Below are positions 55,799 through 63,618 of a stretch of DNA of 64,000 nt, piece by piece. The stretch's first letter is position 1. Each line of letters begins with the position of its first letter. The stretch is taken from assembly GCA_963708775.1 (NCBI GenBank), contig CAVPTI010000002.1:186001-250000 (forward strand), in the 5' to 3' direction. Source of the DNA: JAGVSR01 sp963708775. Lineage in GTDB: Bacteria; Pseudomonadota; Alphaproteobacteria; Rhizobiales; Hyphomicrobiaceae. The translations under genes were made by a program, and so were the position numbers. The notes beneath the pieces are model-generated. The model searched no databases. It saw only the letters and a list, made by a program, of their open reading frames with translations, and had not been told where the DNA came from.

Positions 55799-56338
55799 AT
55801 GTCGGCTGCACTTGCAATCGATTGGCGTCAAATCTTCGAACCAGCGCTCGGTCTTGGGCGAAATGTTCGTGCGCGGAACAATCATTTATTTGTCGCTTTT
55901 TTGATTTTGCGGTTTGTGGCGCACCGGCAGGCTGGACAATTCGGCACGGCGGATCTGCTCGTCATTGTCCTCATCGCGGACGCTGCGCAGAACGGATTTG
56001 GCAAGGACTACACGTCCGTGACGGAGGCCGTCGTCCTCGTCATCACGATTGTGGGCTGGGATTATCTGATCGACTGGCTTGCGTGGCGGTACGACCGCCT
56101 ACGACCCTGGCTGAAGGTCCCCGCACTCACGTTGATCGAGCAGGGCCGGATCGTTGAAGAAAACCTACGGCGTGAGATGATCTCGCGCGATGACTTGGCC
56201 GGCCAGTTAAGAGCCAACGGCGTCCGGGCACCGTCCGAAGTGGAACTGGCAAGGCTCGAAGAAGACGGGCGTGTCAGTGTCATCAAAGTGGGCAGGAACG
56301 ATCAGAGTGATAGAGGCGACGACCAGGTGACGCAATGA
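55799..56338 (+). CDS. DUF421 membrane protein with two compensating indels
   Basis: YetF-like protein of 179 residues: membrane part, then the soluble domain with LTLIEQGRIVEENLRREMISRDDLAGQLRANGV and a final VSVIKVG, typical of DUF421. ADLLVIVLIADAAQNGFGKDYTS is the most conserved membrane stretch. Residues 21-35 as read (RNVRARNNHLFVA) make no sense for a membrane helix, but the next frame reads EMFVRGTIIYLSLF there, exactly the family sequence. One extra G at about 55856-55858 and one missing T in the run 55897-55902 cancel out. So the frame is open but the protein as read is wrong locally. EcfG promoter directly upstream. Confidence 0.85.
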   Translation: MSAALAIDWRQIFEPALGLGRNVRARNNHLFVAFLILRFVAHRQAGQFGTADLLVIVLIADAAQNGFGKDYTSVTEAVVLVITIVGWDYLIDWLAWRYDRLRPWLKVPALTLIEQGRIVEENLRREMISRDDLAGQLRANGVRAPSEVELARLEEDGRVSVIKVGRNDQSDRGDDQVTQ

Positions 56339-56374
56339 GCACCACCTGGTCCTGATCGTGACCCTGACGCGCCG

Positions 56375-56743
56375 TTAGCGGGTCTGATTGTTTTCCATGC
56401 TGTCGGCCGCGCCATTGCCATCGCGATCGATCCGGCTTTCTGGGCGAGGCACAGCAGGGCCGTATTGCCGGCGCCGTATTCGGTTACCAACGCCGCTGTT
56501 AGGCTGGGCCGGATTATAGGAACGACCGCTTGCGCCCGGTTGGGTTGTTCCAGATGCGCCCGGACGGGTTGCGCTGCTTCCGGTTGCTGCCCCACCAACG
56601 CCAGAACCGGTAGCGGCGCCGCTGCCTGATCCGCCGGCTCCTCCGCCTGCTCCGCCACCACCGCTACCGCCGCCGCCTGCACCGGCAAGGGCTGCGGTCG
56701 AGATGACGATCATTGCAGCTGTCAGTCCTGCTTTAAGTTTCAT
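56375..56743 (-). CDS. Glycine-rich secreted protein, stress-induced
   Basis: Protein of 122 residues from ATG 56743: signal peptide (LTAAMIVISTAALAGA), then a long Gly/Ser/Ala-rich low-complexity segment, then a polar C-terminus (YGPAVPRPESRIDRDGNGAADSMENNQTR) with a D-x-D-x-N-G-like loop resembling a calcium-binding or EF-hand half. I recognise no family. It is controlled by a perfect EcfG promoter 36 bases upstream and is convergent with the DUF421 gene. Confidence 0.65.
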   Translation of the reverse strand: MKLKAGLTAAMIVISTAALAGAGGGGSGGGGAGGGAGGSGSGAATGSGVGGAATGSSATRPGASGTTQPGASGRSYNPAQPNSGVGNRIRRRQYGPAVPRPESRIDRDGNGAADSMENNQTR

Positions 56744-56778
56744 GCGAGATTCTCCATCGTTTCTGTCGAGGATCACTG

Positions 56779-56803
56779 AACGACGGGTTTCTGGCTTGGT
56801 TCC
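56779..56803 (-). promoter_or_regulatory. EcfG (general stress sigma) promoter
   Basis: On the minus strand: GGAAC (56799-56803), 16 bases, CGTT (56779-56782). It reads into the Gly-rich secreted protein gene (start 56743) and forms a divergent pair with the promoter at 56833. Confidence 0.85.
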
Positions 56804-56832
56804 TCAAGGGTCGGTCCCGGACGTTTTGGTTT

Positions 56833-56857
56833 GGAACTCTCATCCGTATGGAGCGTT
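56833..56857 (+). promoter_or_regulatory. EcfG (general stress sigma) promoter
   Basis: GGAAC (56833-56837), 16 bases, CGTT (56854-56857), a perfect match. It lies 30 bases upstream of the ATG of the GSP26-like gene at 56888, which also has AAGGAAGGATC as a ribosome binding site. Confidence 0.87.
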
Positions 56858-56887
56858 TCAGTCGCTGATTTGTAAGGAAGGATCATT

Positions 56888-57380
56888 ATGGCTGAAGACG
56901 CAACGCCGCATGATGCGCGCGCAAAAGTTTGGGACCTGATCGGCCGCTTTCAAGCGGCGATGCTTGTCACGAAATCTCAGAACGGTGCCTTGAGTGGGCG
57001 GCCGATGTCTCACATCGTGAAGGCAGACGAGGGTCTCGTTTATATTCTGACGGAACAGACCACAGAGTCGGCGCATGCCATCGAGGCCGATCCAGCAGCG
57101 CTGTCTGACATTGGCGGACAACAAGCGATATGTCTCGCTTTCCGTTCGTGGCTCCGTTTCGACAGATCGCGCGCTGATTGAACGGCTGTGGAATCCGGGA
57201 GCGCAGGCATTTTGGCCGAATGGACCATCGGACCCCGCGGTTTGCGCGCTGATACTAAGACCTGACGCGGGCGAATATTGGGATGGCGACAACGCGTTAT
57301 CGGCGGGTGTGAAAATGATCATAGCCAATGTTACGGGCAGTCCGCCGGATCTCGGCGATCACGGCGACGTGCGCATGTAA
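56888..57380 (+). CDS. Pyridoxamine 5'-phosphate oxidase-fold general stress protein (GSP26-like), one frameshift
   Basis: Flavin-binding split-barrel protein of about 163 residues when repaired. The first part (VWDLIGRFQAAMLVTKSQNG, LSGRPMSHIV) and the second (ADNKRYVSLSVRGSVSTDRALIERLWNPGAQAFWPNGPSDP) match the GSP26 type of the PPOX family, including the W-x-P-x-x-x-x-W segment. An extra base at 57101-57106 shifts the frame in AALSLTLADNKRY. It has its own EcfG promoter. Members bind FMN or FAD; their stress role is undefined. Confidence 0.84.
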
Positions 57381-57440
57381 CCCTTACCACCACATGCGCT
57401 CCCACTTCTTGATCAGTCGAATACTAGCGGATTGAATATC

Positions 57441-58776
57441 ATGTCGCGTATGACCCTCCGATTTCTTGCGCTGGGCGCGTCCGTATCCCTGATCGCAGGA
57501 TGCGGCGAAGAAAGTTCGCTGCCGAAAGGCGCGGACGTTGGTCCCAATCCGACGATTGCGAAACCAACGCAGACCGTGATCCCGACGGTGAACGTAGCGC
57601 CGGCTAAAGGGTGGCCGGGTGGACAGACGCCGACGGCGGCGGATGGGCTCAACGGTCAATGCATTCGCGCGTGGGCTCAATCACCCGCGATCCATTCTCG
57701 TTTTGCCGAACGGCGATGTGCTCGTCGCCGAAAGTAACGCACCGCCAAAGGAGCAAAGCCAGGGCATTCGCGGCTTTGTGATGAAAATGGTGATGGATCG
57801 AGCGGGAGCAGGTGTTCCCAGTCCGAACAGGGTCATCCTGCTGCGTGACAAGGATGGAGATGGGACGGCGGAGGTTCGCACCGATTACATCGAGGGCCTG
57901 AAATCTCCATTCGGCCTCGCCTTGATTGGGGACAGATTGTATGTCGCGAATGCGGACAGCGTGGTCGCCTTTCCTTATCAGGCGGGAGCGGACCGGATCG
58001 ACAGCTCGCCTGAGAAGATCGTCGATCTTCCTGGCGGTCCCCTCAATCATCACTGGACCAAGAGTTTGATCGCAAGCGAAGATGGCAAGTATTTGTATGT
58101 CGGTGTCGGCTCCAACAGCAATGTCGCCGAAAACGGCATGGATATGGAGAAGGACCGTGCAGCCGTTCTCCAAGTGGATATTGCCGCCAAGAGCTACCGT
58201 CCGTTTGCGACCGGCTTGCGCAATCCTGTCGGAATGGCTTGGGAACCCGACACCAAGACGCTCTGGACAGTGGTGAACGAGCGCGACGAGTTGGGCAGCG
58301 ATCTGGTTCCGGACTACCTCACCAAGGTCACTGAGGGCGGCTTCTATGGCTGGCCCTATAGTTATTATGGGACCCACGTGGACGAACGTGTGTCGCCGCA
58401 GCGGTCGGACTTGGTCGCGAAAGCCATCGTGCCGGATTACGCCTTGGGGTCGCACACCGCATCACTGGGGCTCGCTTTTCATGATGGTCAAGGATGGCCG
58501 GCGCGGTTCGGCAAGGGCGCATTCATTGCGCAGCACGGATCATGGAACCGCAATCCGCTTTCGGGCTACAAAGTCGTATTCGTCTCGTTTGAGGCAGGTC
58601 GACCAAAAGGCGAGCTGCGGGACGTGCTTGCGGGCTTTGTCAACAGCGACGGCGAAGCTCTCGGCCGCCCAGTCAGCGTGGCATTCGATAGAAGCAATGC
58701 CTTGCTTGTCACCGATGACGTCGGAAACGCGGTCTGGCGCGTCGTGGCGGGGCCGCAGGCAAACGCCGCCAACTGA
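57441..58776 (+). CDS. PQQ-dependent sugar dehydrogenase-like lipoprotein, one frameshift
   Basis: Periplasmic beta-propeller protein of about 445 residues. From ATG 57441 there is a lipoprotein signal peptide (FLALGASVSLIAGCGEES). The soluble glucose/sorbosone dehydrogenase propeller follows: FARGLNHPRSILVLPNGDVLVAES, RVILLRDKDGDG, GPLNHHWTKSL (His of the active site), YVGVGSNSN, ATGLRNPVGMAWEP and GAFIAQHGSWNR. An extra base near 57651-57652 splits TAADGL from TVNAFARGL. It oxidises sugars or related alcohols with PQQ if the family function holds. It follows the GSP26-like gene by 60 bases and may share its stress promoter. Its end nearly meets the convergent YbdK gene. Confidence 0.84.
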
Positions 58777-58778
58777 CT

Positions 58779-59930
58779 TTATGCAGGGGTCAGCGAGCGG
58801 GCCATCGTCTCCTCCGCGATATGCCGGACTACATCGTGCAGAGCGGCTTCAGGCGATGCTCCGCAGGAAACGCGGTCTGCATAAACGGTCAGTTGGCGAT
58901 CCGCACTCGTGCCGGTGGCTATGATGCGCGTGACGTCAGCGATGCAGTCGGCTGCGTCGAGAGCATCGATCGAAGGTGCTGCCTGATCCACTATTTTCCG
59001 CAAGTATTGCGTAACATCCATCGCGCCATGCGTAGCGGGATCCACAAAGCGCGCATCAATGCCGTGGCGGGAGGCCTGCCACCGATTTTCTTCGATCAAA
59101 ACTTCTTCAGCGGCGGCGAACGGTGGCTCGTCCCGTGACTGCCGCGAATAATGATGCACCAGAACGCGGTAAAGTCCGGCGATGGCGAGCGCGTCGTCGA
59201 CGCGCGTGCAGCTATCGCAGACGCGAATTTCAACCGTGGGGTAGTTCGCCGACGGCCGTATCGCCCACCAAATGTAACTCTCATCAGGAACGATCCCGGC
59301 ATCCTTCAGCGCCGTCATAGTCGCGCAATAGTCGGCGTCATCACGGAACGGGGGCGGAATGCCCGAGCGTGGAAACTCGTTGTTGACCGCGGTGCGGTAG
59401 CTCTTCAGACCGGATGGACGCCCCTGCCAGAACGGCGACGAGGTGCTGAGCGCGAGAAAGAGCGGCATGGCTTGGCGCATCCGGTTCATGACCGGAATTC
59501 GCGCCGTGCCGTCGACGCCGACGTGGATGTGCAGTCCGCAAGCGTGCGCGAGTGTGGACGGGAGCTGGACGGTTTCTGCTACCGCGCGATACCGATCGCT
59601 ATCGGTGATCGTCTGCATGGACCAATCTGCGAAGGGATGTGTGCCGCACGCCATGACTGCGAGCCCGTGCCGAGCGGCGACCCGTGCAATCTTGTGGCGG
59701 ATCTCTTCGGTCTCCTCTCGCAGGGTCGAAATGGAGCCGTGCGACGACGTCACAAGCTCCACCATCGACGAGATCATCTCTCGTTCGAAGCGCGCACCCA
59801 GATGCTGACGTGCATCGCGCTCGAAGCGCTCGGGCATTTCGGGAACACAATCGAGCGTTTCGGCATCGACGAGGAACATCTCCTCCTCGAGGCCGATCGT
59901 TGGCGCGTCGGAATCACCACCAGTATCCAT
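58779..59930 (-). CDS. YbdK family carboxylate-amine ligase (glutamate-cysteine ligase type 2)
   Basis: GCS2-type ligase of 383 residues from ATG 59930. It begins PTIGLEEEMFLVDAETLDCVP (ATP/metal-binding EEE), then THPFADWS, HACGLHIHVGV, LALSTSSPFWQG and WAIRPSANYPTVEIRVCDSC, all family motifs. E. coli YbdK has weak gamma-glutamylcysteine synthetase activity; the physiological product is unknown, though a thiol or other protectant would suit the stress-response setting. No perfect EcfG promoter was found upstream. Confidence 0.88.
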   Translation of the reverse strand: MDTGGDSDAPTIGLEEEMFLVDAETLDCVPEMPERFERDARQHLGARFEREMISSMVELVTSSHGSISTLREETEEIRHKIARVAARHGLAVMACGTHPFADWSMQTITDSDRYRAVAETVQLPSTLAHACGLHIHVGVDGTARIPVMNRMRQAMPLFLALSTSSPFWQGRPSGLKSYRTAVNNEFPRSGIPPPFRDDADYCATMTALKDAGIVPDESYIWWAIRPSANYPTVEIRVCDSCTRVDDALAIAGLYRVLVHHYSRQSRDEPPFAAAEEVLIEENRWQASRHGIDARFVDPATHGAMDVTQYLRKIVDQAAPSIDALDAADCIADVTRIIATGTSADRQLTVYADRVSCGASPEAALHDVVRHIAEETMARSLTPA

Positions 59931-60273
59931 TGCCGCCCAACGCCACCGCTTACTGATTGGTTGCAGTGCGCGAGCGCTGGCTCGCTGGAGGTCTGACGGG
60001 TTCGGATTGAACGAAACAGTGTCTGACAGTTGGAACTGCCACGATGATTTCGGGGTTCGTGGCGCTAACGAGGCAGCAGACCAGGCACATTCCAAGACGT
60101 TCCGGCCCAGTATCGTGCTGCTTCAGGGTCCGGAACCTAGATCTGGCACCGGGTCGAGCGGTTCGGGCTCGTCCGGCTCTGGTGGCGCGCAGCCGATGCC
60201 ATCGCATCAAGCGGCATCAGGACTGACGCAAGAAGGGCCGCTGGCGCGGCCCTTCTCCATGTGCGTCACCAAC
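59931..60273. other. Intergenic stretch between YbdK and DUF1236 genes
   Basis: No gene of its own. It holds the YbdK promoter region and, at its right end, the DUF1236 terminator hairpin. GGAAC occurs at 60033 and 60134 on the plus strand but without a CGTT at 16 bases. Confidence 0.4.
60231..60256 (-). terminator. Strong hairpin after the DUF1236 gene
   Basis: An 11-bp perfect stem (AGAAGGGCCGC / GCGGCCCTTCT) with a four-base loop, 18 bases beyond the stop codon of the minus-strand gene. The T-run on the minus side is short, so termination may be partial. Confidence 0.6.
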
Positions 60274-61465
60274 TCAATCTTCGATGACGTACACCACTTC
60301 AGGCTGATCCTTGGCCACGATGGCGATCTCGTCTTCGATGTGGACGAAGCGGTAGTCGCTCACGACCGGGACCTCACGCACCACCGGTTCGGGGAACGGT
60401 TCGAAGGCAAAGTCGCCCGGCAGTTTGATGCCGACTTCCAGGTCACCGTCGTAGTCGAACTTGCGGCCACGGTCGCGGATTTCGCGACGGATGATTTCAA
60501 TTTGATCGTTGGTGAGTTCGAGCCGCGAGCTACCGCCGCCGGTGCGGTATGCGTACTGACCGCGGTCGCCGCCGCCACGATGAATCACGTCGACGATGAC
60601 ATACGTTTCTGGATCGACGATGCAGTAGTCGTCGTCGATGACAACATATCGATATCCACGGTAAGCGGGGACGATCTCGATGATATCAGACGGCAAGTCG
60701 TAGACGTCTACGCGACGTGGCAACCGGACGCCGATGTCAACGCGAACATCCACATTGGTGGCGCGCCGCACATCACCGCGAAATGCTACGTCCTTAACTC
60801 GCTCACGTTTCTCATTGTCAACTTTCGAGCGGACCTGTTCGGCCTTCTGACGATCTTCCTCACGGACTTCGCCTCTGGCCTGATCAGACTGACGGTCCTT
60901 GGCCTGATCGCGGTCACGGGCCTGATCCTGGTTGCGCTGACGGTCGCTTCCGGCATCGCCTGCTCGGTCACGTGACTTATCCTGCTGATTTCGATCCTGG
61001 GCATTATCCTTGATCTTTGGCTTTGCGATCTTGATCGGATCCAGCCCGTTCGTTGCGGTCGCCACGCTTGGCATCGTTATCGCCGGACTTGCGTTCGTCC
61101 TTCGCGTCTTTGCGCTGATCCTTTGCGGTGTCGCGCGCATCCTTGCGATCGTCCTTGGCGTCCTTACGCTGACCCTTGGCGTCGTCGCGAGCATCCTTGC
61201 GCTGATCCTTGGCTTGGTCGCGCGCTTCGCTTCCGGATTGGCCCCGTTCCGCGTTGCTGCCGGCCCGCTCACGCGCCGTGTCACCTGCCTTCTCGTTGCG
61301 CTGCCCATCACTGCGGTCCAGACCGCGGTCCGAGCCGCCCGCCTTGTTTTCCATTTGAGACGGTGCGCGATCGTCGGCTCGTCCCGGTTTGTCCTGTGCG
61401 AAGGCCATCGGCGCAGCCAACATCAGCGCCGTCAAACTCGTCACGCATGTGATCGTTCGCTTCAT
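60274..61465 (-). CDS. DUF1236 protein with long charged repeat region, one frameshift
   Basis: Exported protein of about 397 residues when repaired. Signal peptide (LTALMLAAPMAFA) at the start; then about 190 residues of highly charged, probably disordered sequence with repeats of the type K-D-x-R-K-D-A (DQRKDARDD, GQRKDAKDD, DQRKDAKDE); then a conserved region (GVRLPRRVDVYDLPSDIIEIVP) and two DUF1236-like units, GYRYVVIDDDYCIVDPET and DYRFVHIEDEIAIVAKDQ. One extra base at 61008-61009 separates RKAKDQ from DNAQDRNQQ. A perfect EcfG promoter lies 42 bases upstream. The function is unknown; the charged repeats recall desiccation protectants. Confidence 0.82.
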
Positions 61466-61506
61466 GATCGTATTCCTCCTGTCGCTCTGGCCCGGCGTGC
61501 AGATCG

Positions 61507-61531
61507 AACGTCACCGCGACAGCAAGGTTCC
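61507..61531 (-). promoter_or_regulatory. EcfG (general stress sigma) promoter
   Basis: On the minus strand: GGAAC (61527-61531), 16 bases, CGTT (61507-61510), a perfect match reading into the DUF1236 gene that starts at 61465. Confidence 0.87.
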
Positions 61532-61604
61532 GAGAACAACGAAGGCGGGACAGCCAAGCTCCAGCAAAAAGAGGGGCTTAGCCGCTACAAATTGCGGACG
61601 CACT

Positions 61605-61629
61605 GGAACGATCACCATGGGTGCCGGTT
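61605..61629 (+). promoter_or_regulatory. EcfG-like promoter upstream of the KGG gene
   Basis: GGAAC (61605-61609), 16 bases, GGTT (61626-61629): one mismatch from CGTT, keeping the core GTT at the right distance. It is divergent to the DUF1236 promoter and 73 bases before the KGG gene start. Confidence 0.6.
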
Positions 61630-61702
61630 CACTCGGCAGAATGCGGGCGCCAGAAGGCGGGACCGAGGGTTCCTAAAGGCGAGATAATCGAGGAGACGTG
61701 AA

Positions 61703-62070
61703 ATGGCTGAGAAGAACCAGCGTACTGGTTCCGGGCGTGGCTTTGCTGCGATGGATGAAGCCAAGCAACGCGAGATCGCGCGCAAGGGTGGCGAGAGCGT
61801 GCCGCCGGAAAAGCGGAGTTTCTCACAGAACCATGAATTGGCCGCGGAAGCAGGTCGCAAGGGCGGACAGAGTGTTGCGGCGGAAGATCGTAGCTTCTCG
61901 CGTGATCGTGGGCTTGCTGCGGAGGCTGGACGAAAAGGCGGACAGGAAAGCGGTGGTGGCAGAGCGGGGTCGGGCAGTGGCGGCTCGTCGAGTGGTTCCG
62001 GCGGCGGCAGCGGCGGATCCAGGGCACTGGCCGTACGGGTGGCCAACGACGCGACGATGACAATTCCTGA
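61703..62070 (+). CDS. KGG-repeat general stress protein, probable one-base deletion near the end
   Basis: Small hydrophilic protein of about 122 residues with three copies of a stress repeat: GFAAMDEAKQREIARKGGESVP, SFSQNHELAAEAGRKGGQSV and SFSRDRGLAAEAGRKGGQES, the pattern of KGG/GsiB-like proteins. A Gly/Ser tail follows. As read, the end is ALAVRVANDAT, which is unlike the family, and would overlap the next gene. If one G is missing at 62022-62024 the tail becomes GTGRTGGQRRDDDNS and stops at 62070, the natural hydrophilic end. It follows an EcfG-like promoter and has the SDR gene behind it. Confidence 0.8.
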
Positions 62071-62123
62071 CCCCCTATATGCGCGCCGCTCTTGCGGTGC
62101 GCATTGCCTTCCGGTATGCGCCT

Positions 62124-63015
62124 ATGACAATGCCTGACGACGACAAGATGGCCCAGCAGCTCGGAGAGCGGGACTATCCGGAACGGTTTCCGCCACAGCA
62201 TCTACCCCGACCGGGGGAGGAAAGCGCGCTGCAACCGGCTCCAATGTTTGAAGCACCGGCTTATCGTGGGTCGGGGAAGCTCGAAGGGATGGTTGCCGTC
62301 ATCACGGGAGCGGATTCTGGAATAGGCCGGGCCGATTGCTGTTCTCTACGCTCGCGAAGGAGCCGACGTCGCGATCCTGTACTTCAACGAACATGATGAT
62401 GCCGCGAAGACGAAGGCCGCCATTGAAAAAGAAGGTCGCCGTACTTTGCTCTTGTCTGGCGACATCGCCGATCCGGACTGGTGCCGTAGTGCGATCGATC
62501 TTGTAATTCAGGCGTTTGGGCGCATCGACATACTTGTCAACAACGCTGCATTTCAGAAGCACGCGGACAGCATAGAGGACATCAGCGACGATGACCTGGA
62601 GCGGACGCTGAAGACCAACCTGTTCGGCAGCTTTTTCATGACGCGTTGTGCCGTGCCGCACATGAAGCATGGTGGATCGATTTTATTCACCGGGTCGGTG
62701 ACCGGGTTGGAAGGCAGCGCGCAGTTGCTCGACTATTCGCTCACGAAGGGCGGGCTGCATGCTTTGACAAAGTCCCTTGCAAAGCAGCTTCTGTCACGCG
62801 GTATCCGGGTCAATGCCATCGCTCCGGGTCCGGTATGGACACCCCTCAATCCTGCCGACAAGACGGCAGATGACATCGCGACGTTCGGTCAATCGACGGC
62901 CATGGGTCGGGCGGCACAGCCCGAAGAAATCGCGCCCGCGTTTGTATTCCTCGCAGCGCCGTCCTGCTCCAGTTACATTACAGGCGAGGTGCTGCCCATC
63001 GTCGGCGGCGGCTAG
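62124..63015 (+). CDS. SDR family oxidoreductase of the general-stress type (YghA/GSP39-like), one frameshift
   Basis: Short-chain dehydrogenase with an N-terminal extension (YPERFPPQHLPRPGEESALQP), the mark of the YghA/GSP39 group, about 296 residues when repaired. Motifs are ITGADSGIGRA, DILVNNAAFQKHADS, ILFTGSVTG, YSLTKGGLHALTKSLA (Y-x-x-x-K) and RVNAIAPGPVWTPL. An extra G at 62334 shifts the frame after GIGRA; beyond it IAVLYAREGADVAILYFNE continues normally. Start ATG 62124 or 62130. Probably co-transcribed with the KGG gene under the EcfG-like promoter. Confidence 0.85.
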
Positions 63016-63299
63016 AGCGCTGCGGCTTCATCCGTTGATATTTGCCAAATGTAATATCCTCGCGCTGCAACGCCCGTTATGGCCGGCTCGGGTTCCGTGC
63101 CGGGAAGTTCGACGTGCTGAACACCTAAAGCCACGCAGCCCTCGTAGTGCCAATGGGTGCCATCCGGCGGGGGCGGCAATGCTTCTGGGTTGGCGGCCGT
63201 GCTCAGCGCTCGCCAGCGTCCGGCGGCATACAGGTGCGCGGGACGAGACAGAATATCCTCATCGTCGGTAGCCCCCGTGCTTGAGCGACGGACTGGCAT
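63012..63299 (-). CDS. Small conserved protein of unknown function
   Basis: A 95-residue protein without signal peptide or membrane helix, rich in Pro, Ala and aromatic residues (DGTHWHYEGCVALGVQHVELPG, ARGYYIWQISTDEA). I do not recognise a family. Its ATG overlaps the stop of the upstream membrane protein gene (TAATG), so translation is coupled. Its stop overlaps the convergent SDR stop by a few bases. Confidence 0.55.
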   Translation of the reverse strand: MPVRRSSTGATDDEDILSRPAHLYAAGRWRALSTAANPEALPPPPDGTHWHYEGCVALGVQHVELPGTEPEPAITGVAARGYYIWQISTDEAAAL

Positions 63300-63568
63300 T
63301 ACGGAGTGGCCGGAGCCGGTTGCGGTGCGGGCGTTTGGCGTGGAGGATCAGAGGGGCTCGGTTGCTGTCCACTCTCCTGGCGGGTCTGATCGGGAGAGGT
63401 GCCTTCGTTCTCGCTGTGCGGCGCTGCCAGGAACATGAAGTAGAGCCCGGCAAAGATGATCGCGATAAGGACAAGAGATGTAGCCAAGACACGCACATTC
63501 ATGCGCTGCTTCGTGCCCTGTCGTGTTGCGACCTCTTCTTTCGGAGTTCGCGGATTGCGCATGGTCAT
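63299..63568 (-). CDS. Small single-pass membrane protein
   Basis: An 89-residue protein from ATG 63568: basic N-terminus (PRTPKEEVATRQGTKQRM), one membrane helix (VRVLATSLVLIAIIFAGLYFMFL) and a periplasmic proline-rich tail (PSPSDPPRQTPAPQPAPATP). No family recognised. It starts 50 bases after the phyR stop on the same strand and may be co-transcribed with it. Confidence 0.6.
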   Translation of the reverse strand: MTMRNPRTPKEEVATRQGTKQRMNVRVLATSLVLIAIIFAGLYFMFLAAPHSENEGTSPDQTRQESGQQPSPSDPPRQTPAPQPAPATP

Positions 63569-63618
63569 TTTTTGGCTCTCCAGTGACTGGTTGTCGGTTG
63601 TGACTACGTTCGCTGCCT

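Noticed and set aside
60033..60060. GGAAC followed by GTTC as another EcfG promoter
   Set aside because: The spacing is 18 bases to GTT and the CGTT form is absent; no gene starts behind it in that direction.
60007..61687. Two long plus-strand frames (322 and 225 codons), the second strongly hydrophobic
   Set aside because: They are antisense to the DUF1236 gene. The hydrophobic pattern is the complement of its Lys/Asp/Arg repeats, not a real membrane protein.
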